Source: Acidimicrobiia bacterium (GTDB lineage: Bacteria > Actinomycetota > Acidimicrobiia > Acidimicrobiales > Aldehydirespiratoraceae). Taken from it: a stretch of DNA of 32,749 nt. Both the position numbers and the translations under genes were made by a program. Under the pieces are notes generated by a model, which saw only the letters and a list, made by a program, of their open reading frames with translations, ran no database searches and was not told the origin of the DNA. Of the stretch, positions 6,095-14,583 are shown one piece after another. The first letter of the stretch is position 1. Each line of letters starts with the position of its first letter. The DNA is taken from NCBI GenBank assembly GCA_022828135.1, contig JAJEJB010000001.1, positions 1-32,749 on the forward strand, written 5' to 3'.

Positions 6095-7054
6095 CTAGCC
6101 GACAGGCTCGGTGAACAGGTCGTGGGCGCACTCGCCCGCGGCCGTGCGAGTCAGGATCTCGGCGCCGTCGGACGTGCAGGCCAGGGTGTGCTCGAACTGG
6201 GCGGTGCGCCGGCCGTCGACGGTGACCGCGGTCCACCCGTCGTCCCACATCGCTGCCTCGGGAGAGCCCAACGTGAGCATCGGCTCGATGGTGAAGGTCA
6301 TCCCCTCGGTGAGGACCGTAGAGTGCCGTCGGTCGTAGTAGTGGGGCACCTGGAGCCCGGAGTGGAACTCCGTGCCCACACCGTGGCCGATGAACTCCCG
6401 CACCACGCCGAGGCCGTGCCTGAAGGCGTGGTTCTGGATGGCCCTCCCGATGTCCGACACCACCGCGCCGGCCCTCACCGCCCCGATCCCGGAGTGGAGC
6501 GCGACGCGCGTCTCGGCCACAAGGCGCCGGGAGTGCTCGTCGACGTCGCCGATCATCAGTGTCACCGAGGTGTCGCCGTGGACGCCCTCCCGGTACACGG
6601 TCACGTCGATGTTGATGATGTCGCCGGCGTCCAGGCGGCGCGAGTCGGGGATCCCGTGGCAGATCACCTCGTTGACCGAGGTGCAGACCGACTTCGGATA
6701 GCCCCGATAGCCGAGCGGGCTCGGATAGGCGCCGGCGGCCACGGCCGCATCGTGCACGAACCGGTCGATGGCGTCGGTCGTGATCCCGGCCCGGACGTGC
6801 TCGCAGGCCGCGATCAGCACTTCGGCCGCGAGCGCCCCGGTGCGGCGCATGGCCTCCAGCTCACCGGGAGTGCGGGCCGGCGACGACGCCGGAGGATGGG
6901 GCTCCCCACCGGGCAGCGATGCGTAGAGCGGGCGTTCGATGCCGGCCGGGACGCGGCGCTGGGAGCTCACGAGCCCCGGCCGCACCGGAGGATGCGATGC
7001 CGGGATGCTGCTCACACCCACACCGGCGGGAACCCTGCGCTTCCGCTTCGCCAT
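6095..7054 (-). CDS. map: methionine aminopeptidase, type I, with N-terminal extension
   Basis: The product is 319 aa from ATG 7054 and removes the initiator Met from nascent proteins. All five metal ligands of the pita-bread fold are visible in order: Asp in NIDVTVYR, Asp in HGDTSVT, His in IGHGVGTEFH, Glu in TIEPM and Glu in FEHTLA. The substrate-site His is in VICHGIPD. About 65 residues precede the catalytic domain and include a duplicated VPAG motif (RRVPAGV, RRVPAGI); such extensions are usual in actinobacterial MapB-type enzymes. An AGG lies close to the ATG, and a TAACCT box ends 8 nt upstream, consistent with a near-leaderless mRNA. Confidence 0.92.
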   Translation of the reverse strand: MAKRKRRVPAGVGVSSIPASHPPVRPGLVSSQRRVPAGIERPLYASLPGGEPHPPASSPARTPGELEAMRRTGALAAEVLIAACEHVRAGITTDAIDRFVHDAAVAAGAYPSPLGYRGYPKSVCTSVNEVICHGIPDSRRLDAGDIINIDVTVYREGVHGDTSVTLMIGDVDEHSRRLVAETRVALHSGIGAVRAGAVVSDIGRAIQNHAFRHGLGVVREFIGHGVGTEFHSGLQVPHYYDRRHSTVLTEGMTFTIEPMLTLGSPEAAMWDDGWTAVTVDGRRTAQFEHTLACTSDGAEILTRTAAGECAHDLFTEPVG

Positions 7055-7062
7055 CGCCTCAC

Positions 7063-7068
7063 AGGTTA
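7063..7068 (-). promoter_or_regulatory. TAACCT -10 box of the map gene
   Basis: On the minus strand TAACCT ends 8 nt before the map ATG. The same spacing recurs at three other genes in the window and suggests a transcript starting at or just before the start codon. Confidence 0.4.
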
Positions 7069-7125
7069 GAGGCCCCGGACCGGCGCTCCCGCCGCCGGAC
7101 GCAGCCTCGGACTGGCTCGCTGCCG

Positions 7126-9093
7126 CTAGTTCGGGCGGGTGCGGGCTCGCTCGAGGAAGAGGGCCATCTCGATCCGCGTCGTGGCCCGGTCCGGGCAGAA
7201 CTCCAGCCGATCGGTCGAGCAGCCTGTGGTGATCCCGGCACCGTGCAGAGCATCGATGGCGGCCGCATGGTAGTTGCCGTGCGTGTCGGTGAAACCCACC
7301 GGCGGAGCTGGATCCAGGCGGAACGCCCTCTCCAGGAAGTTCGCCGTCTGGGCGCGGGTGACCGGATCGTCGGGACAGTACCGGACCGGTCCCGCGCCGC
7401 ATCCGCGGGTGATCCCCAGCTCGGCCAGCCGCTCCGCATGCGCGGCCCACCACTGGCCGGCGTCGACGTCGGCGAACCGGGACGTGCTGACCGGCTCCGG
7501 ATCCTGGCCGTCGACGATGCGCACCAGCCAAACCGCCATCAGCCATCTCGGGATCGGATCGCCGGGGCAGAAGAGGCCCGGCCCGCACTCCGTGCCGGCG
7601 AGCACACCGTCCTCCGCCAGCGCGGCCACCACGTCGAACGGCTCGCCGTCCGTCTGGACGTCGGCCGGAAGGGCGCCGGGCAGCCCGGCCGCGGCCGCCG
7701 CCAGGCGGGTGAAGCCGATCGGATGCCAGCAGTCCGAGAAGTCCACCTCCACGTCGGGCTCGACGCCCCCCTCGGCGCTGGTGCCGTCCGGTCCGAACCA
7801 CCTGAACACCGTCACCCGGGCACCTCCGAGCAAGGTGCTGCTCGGCGATTCCACGGCCCGCGTGATCTGGCCGGTGTTCTTTCCGTAGGTGGTCGTGCCC
7901 ACCACGGTGGCGCGGCCGTGGTCGCGCAGGGCCAGCGCCAGGACCTCGGACGCCGATGCCGACGACCCGTCCACCGCCACCGCCACCGGCAGCAGGGCCG
8001 GGTTCGGCAGACTTCCGTGCCCGCTGACCAGGTGACGGAGGGTGTCGAGCCTGGACGCTTCCCGGATCACGACCCGGCGGTCGTCCAGGAACATCCCGGC
8101 GATGTTGATGACGGTCTGCAGGTAGCCCCCGGGATTGTCCCGCAGGTCGACGACTATGGACTCCACGCCAGAGTCGAGCAGGGTCTCGAGTTCCTCGCCG
8201 ACACGCTCGTCAGCGCCTGCACCGAAGGAGTCGAGACGCAGATATCCGATAGTGCCAGCCACAGTCCTGCTGGCGACCGCAGGGGCGAACACGGGTGCGG
8301 CCTCCATCCGGAATGCTCTCCTGCGGCCGTTCCGCTCGACGATGACCGGCACGAGGCTGCCCGACTCGAAATGCGGCAAGTCCTGCAGTCCGCAGCCCGA
8401 GCCCGACGGAGCCAGACCGGCGATGCTCAAGAGGATGTCTTCGGGCCGCAAGCCGGCCTGCTCGGCCGGACTGCCCGGGAACACCTCGGACACAACCAGC
8501 CGGCACGTGGAGGACAGCACGCTGCAGGCAACCGTGCCGTTCAACAGGCCCAGCCTCAGACCGATGCCCGAGTACGGCACGCCCGTGTTCAGGCGCGCTT
8601 GCATCTGCGCATACTCCGACGGCGACATCAGGAAGGTGTTGGGATCCCCGAGCGAGGCGAACATCGCACTGGAGGCGGCCCAGACCGCGGCTGCGGTGTC
8701 GCCCACGGCGTCGATCTCCGCGCAGGTCTGCTCAAACGCGGGCGAGGGCAGCGCACACGGCGGGGCGGCTTCAGTGGCCCGCAGGGCCAGCCCGGCCTCC
8801 CGCACCCCCTCGGCCGCGGCTGAAGCCAGGTCCTCGTCTACCGGCTCGTCGACGTAGTTCTCCTTGAGCAACTGGTAGCTGACGCACAGCAACTCGAACA
8901 CCGCCGGAGCCTCGTCGCACGCAACCCGGACGGCCGGGGCCTCGGCTTCGGTGCCGGTGGCGGTGGCGGGCTCAGGCTCGGCGCCGGTGTCGGTGTCCTG
9001 CGCGACCGCGACTGCCGGCCAGGCAACCAGAGCGGCCAGGACCGCAGCCGCGATCCTGCGACCCATGCGCCAGTGGACAAGGGACCGCATCAC
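7126..9093 (-). CDS. secreted S41-family (CtpA-like) serine protease with C-terminal SLH-type repeats
   Basis: The product is 655 aa. The chosen start is the GTG of GTGATG, 6 nt after GGGAG. A signal peptide is evident (GRRIAAAVLAALVAWPAVAVA, cleavage near AVAQ). A PDZ domain spans about 165-250 (VFPGSPAEQAGLRPEDILLSI). The S41 core follows, with DLRDNPGG, the nucleophile Ser in SSASASEV, and the general-base Lys in TYGKNTGQ 25 residues later, the spacing seen in CtpA. The last about 190 residues hold three SLH-type repeats ending in patterns such as GITRGCG...YCPDDPVTRAQ, each with paired Cys. These probably tether the protease to the cell envelope. It lies 16 nt downstream of the MaoC gene. 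Confidence 0.88.
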   Translation of the reverse strand: MMRSLVHWRMGRRIAAAVLAALVAWPAVAVAQDTDTGAEPEPATATGTEAEAPAVRVACDEAPAVFELLCVSYQLLKENYVDEPVDEDLASAAAEGVREAGLALRATEAAPPCALPSPAFEQTCAEIDAVGDTAAAVWAASSAMFASLGDPNTFLMSPSEYAQMQARLNTGVPYSGIGLRLGLLNGTVACSVLSSTCRLVVSEVFPGSPAEQAGLRPEDILLSIAGLAPSGSGCGLQDLPHFESGSLVPVIVERNGRRRAFRMEAAPVFAPAVASRTVAGTIGYLRLDSFGAGADERVGEELETLLDSGVESIVVDLRDNPGGYLQTVINIAGMFLDDRRVVIREASRLDTLRHLVSGHGSLPNPALLPVAVAVDGSSASASEVLALALRDHGRATVVGTTTYGKNTGQITRAVESPSSTLLGGARVTVFRWFGPDGTSAEGGVEPDVEVDFSDCWHPIGFTRLAAAAAGLPGALPADVQTDGEPFDVVAALAEDGVLAGTECGPGLFCPGDPIPRWLMAVWLVRIVDGQDPEPVSTSRFADVDAGQWWAAHAERLAELGITRGCGAGPVRYCPDDPVTRAQTANFLERAFRLDPAPPVGFTDTHGNYHAAAIDALHGAGITTGCSTDRLEFCPDRATTRIEMALFLERARTRPN

Positions 9094-9109
9094 ACAGAAC
9101 TCCCGGCGC

Positions 9110-9571
9110 TCAGCGGAGGAACCGGCTGACCGACTCGACTACGCAGGCCGGCTTGGGCTGACCCTCTATCTCCACCGTGACCGTGATCACCGTCTGAACC
9201 CCCACACCGCCGGGCAACTCGTCGGCAGACGTCAGGCTCGCAGAGGCCCGCAGCCGCGACCCCACCAGGACCGGCTGCGGGAAGCGCACCCGGTTGACCC
9301 CGTAGTTGATCCCCATCGAGATCCCCTCCACCCGCACGATCTCGGGCAGCAGAAGATTGGTGAGAGCCAACGTCAGATAGCCGTGCGCGATGGTGGTTCC
9401 GAACGGACCCGCGGCGGCCGCTTCCGGATCGACATGGATCCACTGGTGATCGCCGGTGGCCTCAGCGAACATATCGATACGGGCCTGGTCGACGGTCACC
9501 CAGTCGCTGTGGCCGAGATGACTCCCGACGGCGCCCAACAGCTCGTCGGGGGTGGCGAAGACGGCCGTCAC
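9110..9571 (-). CDS. MaoC-family (R)-hydratase/dehydratase
   Basis: The frame is open to 9661, but GTG 9571 (VTAVFATPDELL) gives 153 aa, the usual size for single-hotdog MaoC hydratases, and avoids a long Gly/Arg-rich leader. The hydratase-2 motif is intact: FAEATGDHQWIHVD, with the catalytic Asp and His, then PFGTTIAHGYLTL. Enzymes of this type hydrate (R)-specific enoyl-CoA or related thioesters in fatty-acid or polyketide metabolism. The physiological substrate cannot be read from the sequence. Confidence 0.85.
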   Translation of the reverse strand: MTAVFATPDELLGAVGSHLGHSDWVTVDQARIDMFAEATGDHQWIHVDPEAAAAGPFGTTIAHGYLTLALTNLLLPEIVRVEGISMGINYGVNRVRFPQPVLVGSRLRASASLTSADELPGGVGVQTVITVTVEIEGQPKPACVVESVSRFLR

Positions 9572-9667
9572 GAACCGGGACGCTAGCGCCGCGCAGACCG
9601 GCGGCCGACCCCTGGTGCCTGCCCCTTGTTGGCCTTTCTTGCCGGCAGCGTCCGCGGGCATCGCAGC

Positions 9668-9673
9668 TAGCCT
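9668..9673 (+). promoter_or_regulatory. TAGCCT -10 box of the cation efflux gene
   Basis: TAGCCT ends 8 nt before the ATG at 9682 and no ribosome-binding site is present. This fits a leaderless transcript. Confidence 0.4.
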
Positions 9674-9681
9674 TGCCGCCC

Positions 9682-10608
9682 ATGGCGGCCAGCGGCGGAA
9701 CGAAGGCGATCCTCGCCGCCCTCTTCGCCAACCTCGGGCTCGCCATCGCCAAGTTCGTGGCCTTCGTCTTCACCGGGGCATCGTCGATGCTGGCCGAAGC
9801 CATCCACAGCGTGGCCGACACCAGCAACCAGGCCCTGCTGCTGCTCGGCGGCCGCCTGGCCCGGCGCGACGCCACCACCCAACACTCCTTCGGCTACGGG
9901 CGCGAGCGCTACTTCTGGTCGTTCGTGGTGGCGCTGGTGCTGTTCACGGTCGGGTCCCTTTACGCCCTGTACGAGGGAATCGACAAGATCCGCCACCCCC
10001 ACGAGATCGACTCGCCGGTGTGGGCCTTCGTAGTGCTCAGCGTGGGAATCGTGCTGGAGAGCTTCTCGATGCGCACGGCGGTGGTCGAGTCCAATCGAGT
10101 ACGGGGGTCGGCGTCCTGGATGCACTTCATCAGGCGGTCGCGCACGCCGGAGCTGCCGGTGGTGCTGCTCGAGGACCTGGGCGCCCTCCTGGGGCTGGTC
10201 CTGGCCCTCGGGGCTCTGGCGATTGCCACCGTGTTCGACGCGCCGGTGTGGGACGGCATCGGCACCCTGTCGATCGGCGTGCTGCTGGGACTGATCGCGG
10301 TGGTGCTGGCGGTGGAGATGCGCAGCCTGCTGTTGGGTGAATCGGCCACCAGGGCGGACGACGACGCCATACGCAAGGCCATCACCTCAACCGAGGGCGT
10401 GATGGGCCTGATCCACCTGCGCACCCAGCACATCGGCCCCGAGGAGCTTCTGGTGGCGGCCAAGGTGTCGTTCGATCCCGGCTACACCACCACCGACCTC
10501 GTCGAGGCCATCAACCGGGTCGAGGAGAACACCCGAGCCGCGGTGCCCATTGCCCGCATCATGTACGTCGAACCCGACATCGAAGCCGAGCAGCTGGGCG
10601 GCCCGTGA
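9682..10608 (+). CDS. cation diffusion facilitator (CDF) family transporter
   Basis: The product is 308 aa with about six transmembrane helices and a cytoplasmic C-terminal domain (about 215-300). TM2 carries the metal-site motif HSVAD; TM5 has LEDLGALLG in place of the usual HxxxD. That arrangement resembles the ZnT9/SLC30A9-like branch, so the metal specificity (zinc, manganese or other) is uncertain. The Arg-rich motif RERYFWSF after TM2-3 is typical of this branch. The stop codon overlaps the next gene's GTG by 4 nt (GTGA), so the two are translationally coupled. Confidence 0.88.
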   Translation: MAASGGTKAILAALFANLGLAIAKFVAFVFTGASSMLAEAIHSVADTSNQALLLLGGRLARRDATTQHSFGYGRERYFWSFVVALVLFTVGSLYALYEGIDKIRHPHEIDSPVWAFVVLSVGIVLESFSMRTAVVESNRVRGSASWMHFIRRSRTPELPVVLLEDLGALLGLVLALGALAIATVFDAPVWDGIGTLSIGVLLGLIAVVLAVEMRSLLLGESATRADDDAIRKAITSTEGVMGLIHLRTQHIGPEELLVAAKVSFDPGYTTTDLVEAINRVEENTRAAVPIARIMYVEPDIEAEQLGGP

Positions 10609-11288
10609 TCACCGAACTGCACACAACCACGACCGGCACCGGGCCCGCCGTCGTGCTCGTGCACGGCATGGGCGACAGCGGCTCGGTGTGGGCCGGGACG
10701 GTAGAGGCTCTCGGAACCGACTTTGCCTGCACCTGCATCGACTTGCCCGGCCACGGGCGCTCCCCCGCTCCATCCGAGCGAGCCCCTTACGAGCGCGAGG
10801 CGGTGCTGGCATCCATGGACGCCGTGCTGGCCCGGACCGGTCCAGCGGTGTACGTAGGACACTCGCTGGGCGGTTACCTCGGGCTGACCCATTGCCTGAC
10901 GAGGCCTGGAGTCATCCGGGGGCTGGTGCTGGTGGCGGCCGGCCCCGGCTTCCGCGACGCCGTGGCGATGAAGGACTGGAACGATCGGGTTCACCTAAGC
11001 GCCCCGCGCCTGACGATCCCCCGGGTCGCGACAGTGACCAGCCTCCACATCGACTCCATGGTGATCGACCGGCTGGCCGAGGTGACGGTGCCCGTGGGCC
11101 TCCTGGTGGGCAGCAACGACAAGGCCTTTGTGGGCGCCAACGACTACATGGAGCGCAAGCTGCCCGACGTGCGCCGCCGCACTGTCGACGAGGGTCGCCA
11201 CCGGTTGATGAGAACCCATCCCGACGCGGTGGCCGACATGGTGCGCGACGTCGCCGCGGCGGCCGGCCCGACTTCCGGGAGGCAGTGA
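10605..11288 (+). CDS. alpha/beta-fold hydrolase
   Basis: The product is 227 aa from a GTG that overlaps the upstream stop codon. The oxyanion-hole strand is VVLVHGMGDSG, the nucleophile elbow is GHSLGG, the acid is probably in GSNDKAF, and the catalytic His is in EGRHRLM. These features place it with small esterase/lactonase-like hydrolases. No substrate can be assigned. It overlaps the downstream rhodanese gene by 1 nt (TGATG), which suggests one polycistronic unit with the cation efflux protein and the sulfurtransferase. Confidence 0.85.
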   Translation: MITELHTTTTGTGPAVVLVHGMGDSGSVWAGTVEALGTDFACTCIDLPGHGRSPAPSERAPYEREAVLASMDAVLARTGPAVYVGHSLGGYLGLTHCLTRPGVIRGLVLVAAGPGFRDAVAMKDWNDRVHLSAPRLTIPRVATVTSLHIDSMVIDRLAEVTVPVGLLVGSNDKAFVGANDYMERKLPDVRRRTVDEGRHRLMRTHPDAVADMVRDVAAAAGPTSGRQ

Positions 11289-12109
11289 TGGACGGGTTCG
11301 GACCCCTGGTCGACGCCCGATGGCTCGCCACCCACGCCGACGCCGTGGTGATCGCCGATGTCAGGTGGTACCTGGACGGCCGCTCGGGCCGGGAGGCCTA
11401 CGACCGGTGCCACATCCCGGGGGCGCGTTTCGTCGACCTCGACACCGATCTCTCAGGCCCGGCCACCGCCGATGGCGGCCGCCATCCGCTGCCATCGCCC
11501 CAGGACTTCGCCGCGGCCATGGCCCGGCTCGGCATCGGCGACGACACTGCCGTCGTCGCCTACGACGATGTGGGCGGAGTCATCGCATCGCGGCTGTGGT
11601 GGATGCTCGACTGCGTGGGCGGTGACGCGGCCGTGCTCGACGGCGGGCTCGACGCCTGGGCCGGCGCCCTGCACACTGCGGCACCCTCGTGGCAGCCCGA
11701 GACGTTCACCGCCCGGCCCTGGCCCGCGCAGCGCTTCGCCACCATCGAGGAGGTCGACGCGGCCCGCACCGACCCGAACCGTCTGGTGATCGACGCTCGC
11801 TCCGTCGAGAGATACCGCGGCGAGCCCAACGCCATCGATCCCCGCTTCGGCCACATCCCCGGCGCCGTGAGCATGCAGGTCGGCGACAACCTCCACGACG
11901 GCCGTTTCCGGCCTGCCGACGACCTGCGAGCCCGCTACACCGAGGTCGGAGCGGCGAGCCGCCCGGTGATCGCCTACTGCGGCAGCGGCGTGTCGGCCTG
12001 CCACGACCTGCTCGCCCTGCGTCATGCGGGGCTGGGCAACGGCCGGCTGTTCGTGGGGTCGTGGTCGGCCTGGGGATCCGATCCGGACCGCCCCCTGGCC
12101 ACGGCCTAG
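11288..12109 (+). CDS. two-domain rhodanese, thiosulfate/3-mercaptopyruvate sulfurtransferase
   Basis: The product is 273 aa from ATG 11288; a GTG one codon earlier is also possible. The N-terminal rhodanese domain (about 1-130) has HIPGARFVDLD and is inactive. The C-terminal domain carries HIPGAVSMQ and the active-site loop CGSGVSAC, whose first Cys accepts the persulfide sulfur. The six-residue loop CGSGVS is of the thiosulfate or mercaptopyruvate sulfurtransferase type. It is the third gene of the coupled cation efflux, hydrolase and sulfurtransferase unit. Confidence 0.9.
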   Translation: MDGFGPLVDARWLATHADAVVIADVRWYLDGRSGREAYDRCHIPGARFVDLDTDLSGPATADGGRHPLPSPQDFAAAMARLGIGDDTAVVAYDDVGGVIASRLWWMLDCVGGDAAVLDGGLDAWAGALHTAAPSWQPETFTARPWPAQRFATIEEVDAARTDPNRLVIDARSVERYRGEPNAIDPRFGHIPGAVSMQVGDNLHDGRFRPADDLRARYTEVGAASRPVIAYCGSGVSACHDLLALRHAGLGNGRLFVGSWSAWGSDPDRPLATA

Positions 12110-12127
12110 GAAGGGCTGCGTCCGGGC

Positions 12128-12856
12128 TCAGGCGGTGCGGGCGTCGAGCTTGAATTCCGGGAAGTCGATGTCGGGGTGATCGAGCGCCACCGCAAGGGCC
12201 TCGGCCAGCGCTGCTCCCACGTCGTCGACATGCATCAGTCCCCCCGGCACGGCCTGACGCTCCCAGGCCTTGAGGGCCTCGCCGAGCAAGTCGGCGTTCA
12301 TGTGGTTGCCGAACTCGGTCGGCATGGTGTTTCCCATCACAATCCGCATGAAGCGCCGGTCGGGATGCTCGGCTCTCCACACGCGGATGCACTGGTCGAG
12401 CGCGGCCTTGGTGGCGCTGTAGGACGCGAACAGCGCGTTGGCGTCCTCCACCGTGCGGGACGACACGAACGCGATCAGGCCGTTGCGATCCATGTGGTCC
12501 ACGGCGGCCGCCGCGGCCAGGTTGGCTCCCACGACGTTCACCCGGTACACGTCGGTCCAGGTGTCGGGCTCCGTACCGCTCAGCGGCTGGAGTACTCCGT
12601 AACCGGCGGCGTAGACCATCAGATCGAGTCCGCCCATCGCCGAGGCCGCCTCAGAGGCCACCCGGCGGGCGTCGGCAGCCACAGTCGTGTCGCCGGGCGT
12701 CGCGTGGCCGCTGCCCAACTCAGCCACGAGCGCCTCCAGCCTCTCCCGCCTTCGAGCCGACACCGTGACCTGCCCGCCCCGAGCCGCCACGGCCCGAGCC
12801 ACCGCCGCGCCGATCCCCGAGGATGCGCCGACTACCAGCACCCGGCGCCCCGTCAT
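12128..12856 (-). CDS. short-chain dehydrogenase/reductase (SDR)
   Basis: The product is 242 aa from ATG 12856 (MTGRRVLVVG). The nucleotide-binding motif GASSGIG lies at the N-terminus, with an Arg-rich stretch (SARRRERL) after beta-2 that favours NADP. The NAG-like motif is YAAGYG. The catalytic Ser and Tyr-x3-Lys are in FVSSRT and SYSATKAAL. The substrate is unknown. It is convergent with the rhodanese gene (18-nt gap) and divergent from the Ppx/GppA gene. Confidence 0.88.
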   Translation of the reverse strand: MTGRRVLVVGASSGIGAAVARAVAARGGQVTVSARRRERLEALVAELGSGHATPGDTTVAADARRVASEAASAMGGLDLMVYAAGYGVLQPLSGTEPDTWTDVYRVNVVGANLAAAAAVDHMDRNGLIAFVSSRTVEDANALFASYSATKAALDQCIRVWRAEHPDRRFMRIVMGNTMPTEFGNHMNADLLGEALKAWERQAVPGGLMHVDDVGAALAEALAVALDHPDIDFPEFKLDARTA

Positions 12857-12930
12857 AGCCCCGCTCACCAACGTGACCGTAGTGGAGAGAGGTTGCGAGA
12901 CGCGCGGTTTGACGTGATGCTTGCCCGCCG

Positions 12931-14562
12931 ATGACAGGGTCGCGGGCGCTGGCCGCCATCGATGTGGGCACCAACTCCGTGCACATGGTGATCGCCCGGC
13001 CCGTGCCCGGCGGATCACCCGAGATCCTGGCCCGCGAGCGCGTGCCGGTGCGCCTCGGCACCGGCGGCGACGACATGAAGCTGCTGATGCCCGACGCCGT
13101 CGAGCGGGCCGTCGCCGCGCTGGTGGAGTTCCGCCATATCGCCGACGCCCACGACGCCGACGTGGTGGCGGTGGCCACCAGCGCCGTGCGGGAGGCCGAC
13201 AATCAGGGCCAATTCCTGCGCAGGGTCCACGACGAGGCCCGCATCACGGTGGAGATCGTCTCGGGCATGGAGGAGGCCCGGCTGATCCACCTGGGCGCCA
13301 TGAGCGCGGTGCCGATCGCGGGCCGGCCCCACCTCGTCATCGACATCGGCGGTGGCTCCACCGAGCTGATCGTGGGCGACCACGCCCCCGCGGCGTTGGC
13401 CCGCAGCCTCAAGCTGGGCCACATCCGACTCACCGACCGCTTCTTCGATGGCGGGGTGATCGCCGACGGCGCGGTCAAGGCCTGCCGGCGCCATATCAAG
13501 TCGTTCGTGGCCCACGTGGCCCGGGAGGCTCGCGACATCGGCTTCGACGTCGCCGTGGGCTGTTCGGGCACCATCGCGGCGGTGGCGGCTCTATGCGCGG
13601 CCCGCCGCGGCGAGACCTTGCGCACCGTTGCCAACGCCACCATCGAGCGCGCCGACCTCAACGAGGTTGTAGCCGACCTCATATCGCGGCCCACACCCGG
13701 CGAGCGTGCCGGTGTGCCCGGCCTGGACCCCGCCCGCTGCGACGTGATCGTGGCGGGGGCCATCCTCCTGCGGCAACTCTTCAAGGCCCTCGGCATCGAT
13801 TCGCTGGTGGTGTCGACCGGAGCGCTGCGAGAGGGTCTGCTCCTCGACCGCTTCAACCGCAGGGACCGCTCCCGCGACGACGGGCTCCACCACCTCAGCG
13901 ACCTCAGACGCTCCAGCGTGCTGGCCCTGGCTCGCAGCTACCACGAGGACCTGATCCACGCCGAACACGCCACCGACCTGGCCCTGGAGCTGTTCGACGA
14001 GACCGGAGCCGCGCACGGGCTCACCATCGCGGACAGCGAGCTGCTGGAGGCCGCAGGCTTGCTCCACAACATCGGCCGCTTCGTGGCCAACTCCTCGCAC
14101 CACAAACACTCCTACTACCTGATCCGCAACAGCGAACGCCTGGCCGGCTTCAGCGAGAACGAACTGGAGATGATCGCGCTGGTGGCCCGCTACCACCGCA
14201 AGAGCCGGCCGGTGTCGTCGCACCGCGAGTACACGGCGCTCAGCAAGCCCGACCGCCGCCGGGTGCGAGTGCTGGCCGGGCTGCTGCGGGTGGGGATCGC
14301 GCTGGACCGCACCTACCGGAGGGCCGTCAAGCGGGTCCATGCCTCCGTGAGCGCAGAGGCAGTGACCATCGATGTTGAGACAGCCGCGGGCACCGACGTG
14401 GACATCGAGCTGTTCACCGCTCGCCGCAGCGCGAATCTGCTGGCCGACGCCCTGGGACGCACCGTCGACTTCCGGGTGGTGGAGACCAGCCCGGAGCGTC
14501 AACGCAGGAACCACCCCGCCAACGGACCGGGCAACGCCACTCGCAGAGGACTCCGAGCCTGA
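12931..14562 (+). CDS. exopolyphosphatase / pppGpp phosphohydrolase (Ppx/GppA family)
   Basis: The product is 543 aa. The ASKHA-fold phosphate loops are visible: AIDVGTNSVHM at residues about 9-19, ATSAVREA at about 87, and VIDIGGGSTELIVG at about 138. The E in SGMEEARLIHLG is the family's catalytic Glu region. The C-terminal HD-like domain (about 310-500) contains LLHNIGRFVANSSHHKHS, with HN where many members have HE or HD. Such enzymes shorten polyphosphate and may hydrolyse pppGpp in the stringent response. No ribosome-binding site is evident before the ATG. Confidence 0.9.
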   Translation: MTGSRALAAIDVGTNSVHMVIARPVPGGSPEILARERVPVRLGTGGDDMKLLMPDAVERAVAALVEFRHIADAHDADVVAVATSAVREADNQGQFLRRVHDEARITVEIVSGMEEARLIHLGAMSAVPIAGRPHLVIDIGGGSTELIVGDHAPAALARSLKLGHIRLTDRFFDGGVIADGAVKACRRHIKSFVAHVAREARDIGFDVAVGCSGTIAAVAALCAARRGETLRTVANATIERADLNEVVADLISRPTPGERAGVPGLDPARCDVIVAGAILLRQLFKALGIDSLVVSTGALREGLLLDRFNRRDRSRDDGLHHLSDLRRSSVLALARSYHEDLIHAEHATDLALELFDETGAAHGLTIADSELLEAAGLLHNIGRFVANSSHHKHSYYLIRNSERLAGFSENELEMIALVARYHRKSRPVSSHREYTALSKPDRRRVRVLAGLLRVGIALDRTYRRAVKRVHASVSAEAVTIDVETAAGTDVDIELFTARRSANLLADALGRTVDFRVVETSPERQRRNHPANGPGNATRRGLRA

Positions 14563-14583
14563 GCAACCGGCATAGGCGAAGAA

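Noticed and set aside
7055..7801. Upstream extension of the methionine aminopeptidase frame to 568 residues
   Set aside because: The extension overlaps the S41 protease gene on the same strand in another frame and is Arg/Gly-rich; ATG 7054 gives a normal MapB-type protein.
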